The notes beneath the pieces were generated by a model, which did not search any database, was not told where the DNA came from, and saw only the letters and a program-made list of their open reading frames with translations. Of a stretch of 11,485 nucleotides of DNA, positions 1-5,191 are shown piece by piece. Source of the DNA: Aminipila sp047974845. Its GTDB lineage: Bacteria; Bacillota; Clostridia; Peptostreptococcales; Anaerovoracaceae. Both the position numbers and the translations under genes were made by a program. Within the stretch, counting starts at the first letter, position 1; the number at the start of each line of letters is the position of its first letter. The stretch is taken from assembly GCA_047974845.1 (NCBI GenBank), contig JBKECQ010000106.1:1-11485 (forward strand), in the 5' to 3' direction.

Positions 1-2
1 AT

Positions 3-398
3 CAAATAGACTTGTTATTGGCAAATGTATGTAAGCAGAACGTAACAAGATTCCCATATGAAATAGTAAGACTGGCAGAAGACATAGCAGGAGGCTTAAT
101 GGTAACAATGCCATCAGAAGCGGACTTTAAGTCAGAAACAGTAGTAGGAAAGAACGGGGAAACAATAGGAGACATCTGCAATAAGTACTTTGCAGGCTCA
201 CCGACCTGCACAACAGAAGAGAGAATGAGAGTATTAAGATTCTTAGAAAATATATGCTTAGGATCATCAGCAGTAGGATACAGAACAGAATCAATGCATG
301 GAGCAGGCTCACCACAGGCGCAGAGAATTATGATTGCAAGACAAGGCAACATAAATGCTAAGAAAGAACTTGCAAAAACTATTGCAGGGATTAAATAA
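3..398 (+). CDS. abfD: 4-hydroxybutyryl-CoA dehydratase, C-terminal fragment
   Basis: This is the 3' end of a gene that begins before the window; 131 residues and the TAA stop are visible. The sequence (RFPYEIVRLAEDIAGG near residue 17, a conserved SEADF segment, then RVLRFLENICLGSSAVGYRTESMHGAGSPQAQRI) matches my memory of the C-terminus of 4-hydroxybutyryl-CoA dehydratase/vinylacetyl-CoA delta-isomerase. That family is an FAD and [4Fe-4S] enzyme that dehydrates 4-hydroxybutyryl-CoA to crotonyl-CoA in the cytoplasm. The iron-sulfur ligands of the family lie upstream of the window, so cofactor competence cannot be judged. The downstream CoA-transferase and 4-hydroxybutyrate dehydrogenase genes strongly support the assignment. 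No internal stop or frameshift is seen. The only real alternative is another 4-hydroxyphenylacetate 3-hydroxylase-superfamily member, which the neighbours make unlikely. Confidence 0.93.
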   Translation, partial: QIDLLLANVCKQNVTRFPYEIVRLAEDIAGGLMVTMPSEADFKSETVVGKNGETIGDICNKYFAGSPTCTTEERMRVLRFLENICLGSSAVGYRTESMHGAGSPQAQRIMIARQGNINAKKELAKTIAGIK

Positions 399-431
399 TA
401 AAGTTAAAATATTGTTAATAATTAAATAGAG

Positions 432-452
432 ATAGATTTAGAAAAAATCTAT
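432..452 (+). other. Short stem-loop after abfD
   Basis: An 8-bp perfect inverted repeat, ATAGATTT / AAATCTAT, with a 5-nt loop lies 33 nt after the abfD stop. No T-run follows it, so it does not look like a finished intrinsic terminator. It may protect or process the 3' end of the abfD message; this is inference. Confidence 0.35.
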
Positions 453-605
453 TACAATAAATATTACTATATATAAAATAAAATATATAAAATAAAGAAC
501 AAATAGGAAATAAGATAAAAAAGAAAAGAAAAAACAAATAGCAAAAAAATAAAAAAGAAAAGAAAAAATAGCAAATAAGATAAAAGAGAATAAAAAATAC
601 TATCA
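453..605 (+). repeat. Low-complexity A/G-rich spacer with short direct repeats
   Basis: The stretch between abfD and the next gene is almost free of C and G and dominated by A on the plus strand. It contains a perfect tandem pair of the 14-mer ATATATAAAATAAA (469-482 and 483-496). It also has two copies of the 19-mer TAAAAAAGAAAAGAAAAAA (516-534 and 550-568) and two copies of AAATAAGATAAAA (508-520 and 573-585). The last two sets suggest an internal duplication with a period of about 34 to 65 nt. No gene is credible here: the open frame on the other strand is just the Phe/Leu/Tyr reading of the A-tract. Confidence 0.75.
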
Positions 606-624
606 AACTATTCAATCGGTTTTT

Positions 625-660
625 ATAAGCCGCCCAGTGTCTCATTGCTGAGCGGCTTAT
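625..660 (+). terminator. Hairpin between abfD and the small Cys-rich gene (weak terminator)
   Basis: A perfect 9-bp stem, ATAAGCCGC / GCGGCTTAT, encloses an 18-nt loop that has a further CAG/CTG pairing. TTTTT precedes it and TTTAAAATAAA follows, so the U-tract on the plus strand is poor. It may act as a partial terminator that lowers expression of the downstream genes relative to abfD, or as an mRNA processing or stability element. I see no convincing promoter between it and the next gene. Confidence 0.55.
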
Positions 661-695
661 TTAAAATAAACAATTATTCATGGAGGAACACAATT

Positions 696-959
696 TTGAA
701 ATGCGGAGTTAGATTTTGCGGAGGGTGCAATCCACGATATGATAGAGGAGCAGCACTTAAAGCTTTAGAGGAAGAGTTTAAAAGCAAGGTAGAGTTTGTT
801 ATAGCAGAGGAAGAAGTTAAATATGACTTACTGTTAGTAATAGGAGGCTGTACAAATTGCTGTGCTGCTTATGAACAGTTTCAAACTGAAAACGGCATTT
901 TAAAAATGTGGGAAAAAGACCAAATTGAAAAAATTGTAAATTACATTTCAAAGTTATAA
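696..959 (+). CDS. Small conserved cysteine-rich protein of the 4-hydroxybutyrate cluster (unknown function)
   Basis: This encodes an 87-residue soluble protein. I place the start at TTG 696 because GGAGG at 682-686 sits 9 nt upstream; the in-frame TTG at 645 lies inside the preceding hairpin and lacks a ribosome site. Cysteines are at 3, 8, 11, 52, 55 and 56. They form CGVRFCGGCNPRYDR at the N-terminus and GGCTNCC after a short hydrophobic beta-like stretch (DLLLVIGG), an arrangement typical of a metal or Fe-S site or of redox thiols. No membrane segment or signal peptide is seen. From memory, C. difficile has a conserved hypothetical gene at the same place between abfD and the CoA-transferase gene. 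I infer a role in maturation, activation or electron supply for the oxygen-sensitive dehydratase, but nothing in the sequence proves it. It ends 27 nt before the CoA-transferase start and is very likely cotranscribed with it. Confidence 0.85.
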   Translation: MKCGVRFCGGCNPRYDRGAALKALEEEFKSKVEFVIAEEEVKYDLLLVIGGCTNCCAAYEQFQTENGILKMWEKDQIEKIVNYISKL

Positions 960-986
960 ATTTAAGAAACGATGGAGGATTTTAGA

Positions 987-2303
987 ATGAAATGGAATGA
1001 AATTTATGAGAGCAGGAAATGTACAGCATTAGAAACTGTACAGAAGATTAAGAATGGTGATAGGGTAGTGTTTGCACATTGTGTAGCAGAGCCTACTGAA
1101 CTAGTTGAAGCAATGGTTGCAAACGCAAAGAACTATAAGGACGTAACCGTATCTCATATGGTTACTTTAGGAAAAGGTGAATACACAAGCCCTGAATTTA
1201 AAGGACATATTAAATTTGAAGGTTGGTTTACTAGTGCAAGTACTAGAAAATGTATAAATGAAGGTTATGGACAGTTTGTTCCAGTGTATTTCCATGAAGT
1301 TCCAAAATACATAAGAGAAGGTTTATTTCCTGTAGATGTAGCTATGGTTATGGTATCAAAACCGGACAAGAATGGATATGTTTCTACAGGTGTATCCTCA
1401 GACTATACAATGCAAGCAGTAAAATCAGCAAAAATAGTATTGGCAGAAATAAATGATCAAGTTCCTGTAGTTTATGGCGATTCATTTATCCATATTAGCG
1501 AAATTGATGCTTTTGTTGAAACTTCAAGACCATTACCTGAATTGGCTATACCTAAACTTTCAGAAGTAGAAATAGCTATAGGTAAGAATTGTGCTTCATT
1601 AATTGAAGACGGATCAACGTTACAACTTGGTATTGGTGCTATACCGGACGCTGTGCTTTCACAGTTAAAGGATAAGAAAAATCTAGGAATCCACTCTGAA
1701 ATGATTTCAGATGGTGTTGTAGATTTATTTGAGTCAGGTGCCATTGACTGTAGCAAAAAATCTATAGACAAAGGCAAGATGATAGTTACATTCTTAATGG
1801 GAACAAAAAGGTTATATGATTTTGCAGATAGAAATCCTATGGTGGAATTTAGAACTGTAGATTATGTAAATAACCCGGTAGTAGTAGCTCAGTGCTCAAA
1901 AATGGTATGCATAAATGCTTGTCTTCAGGTAGACTTTATCGGGCAGGTTGTTTCTGATAGCATTGGTACTATGCAGTTCTCAGGCGTTGGTGGACAGGTA
2001 GACTTTGTTAGAGGTGCTGCAATGTCACTAGACGGAAAAGGAAAGGCTATTATAGCTATGCCATCTGTTGCAAGGAAAAAGGATGGAAGTGTTATTTCAA
2101 AGATTGTTCCTTATATTGATCATGGTGCTGCAGTTACTACAAATAGACATGATGTTGATTATATTGTAACTGAATACGGTATTGCAAGAATGAAAGGAAA
2201 GAGTTTACAAGACAGAGCAAGGGCTTTAATTGAGATTGCTCATCCTGATTTCAGAGAAGAATTAAAAGAAGAATTCAAAAACAGATTCAATGCCGAATTC
2301 TAA
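987..2303 (+). CDS. abfT: 4-hydroxybutyrate CoA-transferase
   Basis: The 438-residue product transfers CoA from acetyl-CoA (or butyryl-CoA) to 4-hydroxybutyrate in the cytoplasm, supplying the substrate of AbfD. I chose ATG 987 over the in-frame ATG 972 because GGAGG at 974-978 overlaps the latter and is spaced 8 nt from 987. The choice also gives exactly the length I recall for the C. aminobutyricum enzyme (438). Family I CoA-transferase features are present: the GIGAIP glycine loop at about 215-220 and the catalytic glutamate of HSEMISDG at Glu238, the number I recall for the characterised enzyme. The C-terminal half carries GVGGQVDFVRGA and the TEYGIARMKGKS block typical of the acetyl-CoA hydrolase/transferase family. 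The gene is intact. The name cat2 is used for the C. kluyveri orthologue. Confidence 0.97.
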   Translation: MKWNEIYESRKCTALETVQKIKNGDRVVFAHCVAEPTELVEAMVANAKNYKDVTVSHMVTLGKGEYTSPEFKGHIKFEGWFTSASTRKCINEGYGQFVPVYFHEVPKYIREGLFPVDVAMVMVSKPDKNGYVSTGVSSDYTMQAVKSAKIVLAEINDQVPVVYGDSFIHISEIDAFVETSRPLPELAIPKLSEVEIAIGKNCASLIEDGSTLQLGIGAIPDAVLSQLKDKKNLGIHSEMISDGVVDLFESGAIDCSKKSIDKGKMIVTFLMGTKRLYDFADRNPMVEFRTVDYVNNPVVVAQCSKMVCINACLQVDFIGQVVSDSIGTMQFSGVGGQVDFVRGAAMSLDGKGKAIIAMPSVARKKDGSVISKIVPYIDHGAAVTTNRHDVDYIVTEYGIARMKGKSLQDRARALIEIAHPDFREELKEEFKNRFNAEF

Positions 2304-2362
2304 TTAAATTATTGCTGATTTGCATTGCAAACCAATAAGAGCATTAAAGGAGGTAATTTTTA

Positions 2363-3484
2363 ATGCAAGCATTAAGAGTAGTACCTAAGGTGTTTTATTT
2401 TGATACCTTTAAGGAATTTAATGAAGAGTTTAAAATCGGAGAAAAAGACGTTCTAGTAACAAATGAATGGATGTATAAACCATATGTAGAATGTTTAGGC
2501 ATAAATACAAATGTTATTTTTCAAGAAAAATTTGGAGTGGGTGAACCCTCTGATGAAATGATAGATAGTATGGCTGCTGAAATGAGGCAATACGACTACG
2601 ATAGAATTGTTGCTTTTGGTGGCGGTACTATTGTAGATATTTGCAAGATTTTAGCGCTGGATGTACCACAAAAATCAATTGATTTATTTACGGGTGCGGT
2701 TGAACCGAAAAAACTGAAACAGCTGATTGTTGTACCTACAACTTGTGGAACTGGCTCAGAGGTAACAAATGTAGCCATAGCAGAGCTTAAGTCGTTACAT
2801 ACCAAGAAAGGTATTGCTGTTGAAGAAACATATCCGGATATAGCAGTATTAGTTCCTGAAAGCCTGCAAGGATTACCGGATAAGGTTTTCGCAACAAGTT
2901 CAATAGATGCATTGATACATGCCATTGAATCATATTTATCTCCTAAGGCATCTCCGTTTACAGAAATGTATTCTCTTCAGGCAATTGAAATGATTATGGA
3001 AGGGTATAAAAAAATAATTGCATCAGGAAATAATGCGGAGGCAAGAAAACCATACTTAAAGGATTTTGCTTTGGCATCGAATTATGCGGGAATTGCTTTT
3101 GGCAATGCAGGTTGTGCAGCAGTACACGCTCTGTCCTACTCCATAGGAGGAGCATTCCATGTCCCACATGGAGAAGCTAATTATCAATTTTTTACAGAAG
3201 TCTTTAAAATGTATATGAGAAAAGACCCTACAGGAAAAATTGCAAGGGCAAACGAAATTTTTGCAAATATTCTTGGCTGTGAGGTTGAGGCTGTTTATGA
3301 TGAGCTTGAGAAATTCTTAAATCAGCTAATTCAGAAAAAGCCTCTTAAAGAATATGGTATGGTTCAATCTCAAATAGATGAATTTACAAAGATGACCATT
3401 GATAATCAGCAAAGACTGTTAGCTAATAATTATGTTTTTTTAAACGCTGAAGAGATTAGAGAAATATTCGAAAATTTATATTAA
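2363..3484 (+). CDS. 4hbD: NAD-dependent 4-hydroxybutyrate dehydrogenase
   Basis: The 373-residue protein belongs to the iron-dependent (group III) alcohol dehydrogenase family and interconverts succinate semialdehyde and 4-hydroxybutyrate. A strong AAAGGAGGT site at 2346-2354 precedes ATG 2363. The N-terminal Rossmann-like domain has the GGGTIVD nucleotide loop (86-92) and the PTTCGTGSEVTN motif (125-136). The metal ligands expected for the family are present as Asp182 and His186 (in SSIDALIHAIESY), His255 and His269 (HVPHGEAN). The whole sequence lines up with my recollection of C. kluyveri 4HbD (371 residues). It lies 59 nt after abfT, on the same strand, and is probably the last gene of that transcription unit. 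The cluster could serve succinate reduction or 4-aminobutyrate use; the window lacks succinate semialdehyde dehydrogenase and transaminase genes, so the direction is not decided here. The symbol abfH is also used. Confidence 0.96.
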   Translation: MQALRVVPKVFYFDTFKEFNEEFKIGEKDVLVTNEWMYKPYVECLGINTNVIFQEKFGVGEPSDEMIDSMAAEMRQYDYDRIVAFGGGTIVDICKILALDVPQKSIDLFTGAVEPKKLKQLIVVPTTCGTGSEVTNVAIAELKSLHTKKGIAVEETYPDIAVLVPESLQGLPDKVFATSSIDALIHAIESYLSPKASPFTEMYSLQAIEMIMEGYKKIIASGNNAEARKPYLKDFALASNYAGIAFGNAGCAAVHALSYSIGGAFHVPHGEANYQFFTEVFKMYMRKDPTGKIARANEIFANILGCEVEAVYDELEKFLNQLIQKKPLKEYGMVQSQIDEFTKMTIDNQQRLLANNYVFLNAEEIREIFENLY

Positions 3485-3512
3485 TAAACTAAAAAAATAG
3501 AATATACAAAGG

Positions 3513-3607
3513 AAAAGGAATCTATCGTTGAACCGACCTCCAAATGGTTAGCTTTTTAGTCTAACCCTTAGGGGTTACCTCAAAGAATGGTTCCTTTTTA
3601 TATTTTT
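3513..3607 (+). terminator. Complex terminator after 4hbD with alternative pairings
   Basis: An outer stem AAAAGGAATC (3513-3522) / GGTTCCTTTT (3589-3598) is followed by T-rich sequence to 3609, as expected of an intrinsic terminator. About 66 nt lie inside. GGTTAG (3546-3551) pairs with CTAACC (3561-3566), but the overlapping TAACCC (3562-3567) can instead pair with GGGGTTA (3571-3577). GAACC (3530-3534) can likewise compete for GGTTC (3589-3593). The interior also repeats ACCTC-(C)AAA-TGGTT twice (about 3536-3549 and 3577-3592). It clearly closes the 4-hydroxybutyrate transcript; whether it is also a regulatory RNA is open. I do not recognise a known riboswitch class. Confidence 0.72.
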
Positions 3608-3654
3608 TTAGGAAGAAATATTTGGGGTATAGTGGATGTATCACTGCATAAAAG

Positions 3655-3687
3655 TCCGTAAAATAAGGGAGTACAAGGGTTTACGGA
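3655..3687. promoter_or_regulatory. Inverted repeat upstream of the DUF975 promoter (candidate operator)
   Basis: Perfect 8-bp arms TCCGTAAA (3655-3662) and TTTACGGA (3680-3687) are separated by 17 nt, and the second arm ends 10 nt before the -35 box. The arms are richer in GC than their surroundings, and the half-site spacing of about 2.4 helical turns suits an upstream regulator. No regulator gene is adjacent in the window, so the binding protein is unknown. A stem-loop in a read-through transcript is an alternative reading. Confidence 0.45.
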
Positions 3688-3697
3688 AAAAATTGGG

Positions 3698-3726
3698 TTG
3701 AATTACTGCTTAAATAAGAGTATAAT
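3698..3726 (+). promoter_or_regulatory. Sigma-A promoter for the DUF975 gene
   Basis: TTGAAT at 3698-3703 and a perfect TATAAT at 3721-3726 are separated by the ideal 17 nt. Transcription would start near 3733, leaving a leader of about 37 nt before ATG 3770. This makes the downstream gene a unit separate from the 4-hydroxybutyrate genes. Confidence 0.8.
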
Positions 3727-3769
3727 ATATTGAACTTTAAAAAGAAAAGGAAATGAAAGGGAAGAGAAT

Positions 3770-4525
3770 ATGAATCAAAACATTGTAACAGAATCAAGCA
3801 AAAATATCAGAGCACTAGCAAGAGTGTCACTTCAGGGGAAATGGAAACTTGCTGTTATTGGAACATTAGTATATTTAGTTGCGGTATTTTTACCATCAGC
3901 AATATTAGATAGTGTTTTTGGAGGAGAATATGGTACATCACCATTATCAGGACTATATTCATTTGTTGTAGCAGGACCTTTTTCATTAGGATATAGTATG
4001 TTCCTAATGAATTTATTCAGAAAAAAAGAATGTGATGTAGCACAGGTATTTTATGGCTTTGAAAAATTTATAAAGGCATTTGCATTATATTTTGTAATGT
4101 CACTATTTATAGCCCTTTGGACTTTGTTATTTATTATTCCGGGAATAATTGCTGCTTATAGATACAGCCAGTGCTTCCTAGTTATGATTGATAATCCTAA
4201 TTATGGCATTTTGCAGTGTTTATCTGAGAGTAAAAGAATAATGACAGGAAACAAAGGAAAGCTATTTTGCTTAGAATTTAGTTTTATTGGTTGGGCAATA
4301 CTAGCCTGCATCCCTATTATGGTCTTAGGTGGGGCTTTATCATTTGCAAATCCAATTCTTTTAAACTTTGCACCAATGATAGGAGCAATAGGATATTTAT
4401 GGTTAACTCCGTATATGAGCGTTGCATCAATAGCATTCTATGAACTTGCATCCGGTCACCTAAAACCGGGAGTAATAGAAGTAGAGCCTATTTCTATTGA
4501 GGAAACTGATAGAATCGGAGAATAG
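3770..4525 (+). CDS. DUF975 family integral membrane protein
   Basis: This 251-residue protein has an N-terminal cytoplasmic segment with the R-LAR-SLQGKWKLA pattern I associate with DUF975. About five hydrophobic segments follow (roughly 26-48, 62-82, 102-130, 165-190 and 200-225), then a hydrophilic acidic tail. The block LSESKRIMTGNKGKLFCLEFSFIGW at about 151-175 is the most family-like part. It is predicted to reside in the cytoplasmic membrane. No catalytic residues are apparent and the family's function is not established. The start is ATG 3770, preceded by AAAGGGAAGAG at about 3756-3766. It has its own promoter and stands alone between the 4-hydroxybutyrate cluster and the rib leader. 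No terminator is obvious right after it, so some read-through into the rib leader is possible. Confidence 0.85.
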   Translation: MNQNIVTESSKNIRALARVSLQGKWKLAVIGTLVYLVAVFLPSAILDSVFGGEYGTSPLSGLYSFVVAGPFSLGYSMFLMNLFRKKECDVAQVFYGFEKFIKAFALYFVMSLFIALWTLLFIIPGIIAAYRYSQCFLVMIDNPNYGILQCLSESKRIMTGNKGKLFCLEFSFIGWAILACIPIMVLGGALSFANPILLNFAPMIGAIGYLWLTPYMSVASIAFYELASGHLKPGVIEVEPISIEETDRIGE

Positions 4526-4545
4526 TGTAAGTCATAAGTTTAGTA

Positions 4546-4574
4546 TTGACATATAATATTTACTATGTTAGGCT
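4546..4574 (+). promoter_or_regulatory. Promoter of the rib operon (extended -10)
   Basis: A perfect -35 box TTGACA at 4546-4551 is followed after 17 nt by TAGGCT at 4569-4574. This is a weak -10, but TG at 4566-4567 precedes it in extended -10 position. Transcription would begin near 4581, about 15 nt before the FMN aptamer, as expected for a riboswitch leader. Confidence 0.65.
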
Positions 4575-4595
4575 AATATAGAAAACTAAATATGG

Positions 4596-4699
4596 TCTTC
4601 AGGGCGGGGTGTAAATCCCCACCGGTGGTATAGCCCACGAGCCGTAAGGCAGATTCGGTTAGATTCCGAAGCCGACAGTATAGTCTGGATGAAAGAAGA
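4596..4699 (+). ncRNA. FMN riboswitch (RFN element)
   Basis: The closing helix P1 is TCTTC (4596-4600) / GAAGA (4695-4699). Between them are the hallmark conserved blocks of the RFN aptamer: AGGGCGGGGTG near 4601, AAATCCCCACCGG near 4613, AGCCCACGAGCC near 4632, GATTCGGT and TTCCGAAGCCGACAG, and the AGTCTGGATGAAAGAAGA 3' end. The aptamer binds FMN and, in the usual Firmicutes arrangement, favours a downstream terminator when FMN is abundant. That terminator is present at 4733-4765, giving transcriptional feedback on ribDEBAH. The gap to ribD is unusually long. A clean antiterminator helix was not identified by eye. Confidence 0.97.
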
Positions 4700-4732
4700 T
4701 AGTTGTAAGTTTTATTTTGCACTGATATTTTG

Positions 4733-4765
4733 ATGCTCTGAAATTTTATATTTCAGAGCATTTTT
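4733..4765 (+). terminator. Riboswitch expression-platform terminator
   Basis: A perfect 12-bp stem, ATGCTCTGAAAT (4733-4744) / ATTTCAGAGCAT (4750-4761), has a 5-nt loop and is followed by TTTTG. It lies 34 nt after the FMN aptamer and is the probable FMN-controlled terminator. Confidence 0.9.
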
Positions 4766-4784
4766 GTTTATTAATTAAACTAAG

Positions 4785-4838
4785 TATAAGTATAAATATA
4801 AATATAAATATAAATATAAATATAAATATAAATATAAA
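4785..4838 (+). repeat. Hexanucleotide microsatellite (TATAAA)8
   Basis: Eight perfect TATAAA copies (4791-4838) are preceded by one TATAAG (4785-4790) and a partial TAAG. The array sits in the rib leader, just after the riboswitch terminator. Such arrays mutate by slippage, and each unit resembles a -10 box. A change in copy number would alter spacing, not a reading frame. No protein is encoded here. Confidence 0.9.
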
Positions 4839-4910
4839 TATACTTTCTACTATAAGATATAAAATCAAATTTTATACTTTATGTTATTAATAAATATATT
4901 AAAACCTTTT

Positions 4911-4937
4911 ACTTATAGCATTATTGCTAATGTAAGT
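4911..4937. other. Imperfect 27-nt palindrome in the rib leader
   Basis: ACTTA (4911-4915) and TAAGT (4933-4937) flank an inner stem TAGCA / TGCTA with a TTAT loop, and an ATG bulge lies on the 3' side. It could be a leader-RNA hairpin or a protein-binding site just upstream of a possible second promoter. No T-run follows. Confidence 0.4.
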
Positions 4938-4942
4938 GCAAC

Positions 4943-4973
4943 TTAAATTTATTGTATACATTTTATTTATAAT
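4943..4973 (+). promoter_or_regulatory. Possible second rib promoter
   Basis: A perfect TATAAT at 4968-4973 lies upstream of the second terminator. The best -35 candidate is TTAAAT at 4943-4948 with a 19-nt spacer, which is poor. The region is very AT-rich, so a chance match is likely. If real, it would start transcription beyond the FMN switch. Confidence 0.3.
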
Positions 4974-5013
4974 AGGGTTATAAGATGTATATAAGAACAT
5001 AACAGCGTATAAG

Positions 5014-5047
5014 AATGCCTTGAAGTTTTACTTCAGGGCATTTTTTT
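5014..5047 (+). terminator. Second intrinsic terminator in the rib leader
   Basis: A 12-bp stem, AATGCCTTGAAG (5014-5025) / CTTCAGGGCATT (5031-5042) with one T-G wobble, has a 5-nt loop and runs into seven T residues (5041-5047). It has the same design and partly the same bases as the terminator at 4733-4765 but has no aptamer directly before it. It stands between the riboswitch and ribD, so productive rib transcription must pass both. Confidence 0.85.
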
Positions 5048-5191
5048 ATTGCTTCATCGTATCTGAGTTAGAGCGAGCAGACTAAGGTACGGCGAGCAAA
5101 GGGTTATACAGAAATTACTCGGGTTCAGTTGGAAAGGTATTTTGCGGATTTATATGAGTGTAATTATTGATGTGGATTGGAGGGAAGCGTT
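5048..5191 (+). other. G-richer leader segment before ribD, origin unknown
   Basis: The 140 nt between the second terminator and ribD are noticeably richer in G and C than the leader before them. They include a spaced repeat of GCGAGCA (5073-5079 and 5092-5098). I see no gene, tRNA or recognised structured RNA. GGAGGG at 5179-5184 is the ribD ribosome site. The segment may be a relic of other DNA or an unrecognised leader structure. Confidence 0.4.

Noticed and set aside
415..645. 76-residue minus-strand frame that looks like a very hydrophobic membrane protein
   Set aside because: It is the Phe/Leu/Tyr translation of the A/G-rich low-complexity tract, has no ribosome site, and begins within the 625-660 hairpin.
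645..695. Upstream extension of the Cys-rich protein from TTG 645
   Set aside because: The start lies inside the hairpin and lacks a Shine-Dalgarno; GGAGG at 682-686 points to TTG 696.
3520..3600. tRNA-like look of the minus strand of the 4hbD terminator (GGTTCAA-type string)
   Set aside because: No acceptor, D or anticodon arms can be formed around it; the T-arm resemblance is limited to a few bases.
4785..4842. TATAAA array as a CRISPR-like repeat
   Set aside because: The units are contiguous 6-mers with no spacers; it is a simple microsatellite.
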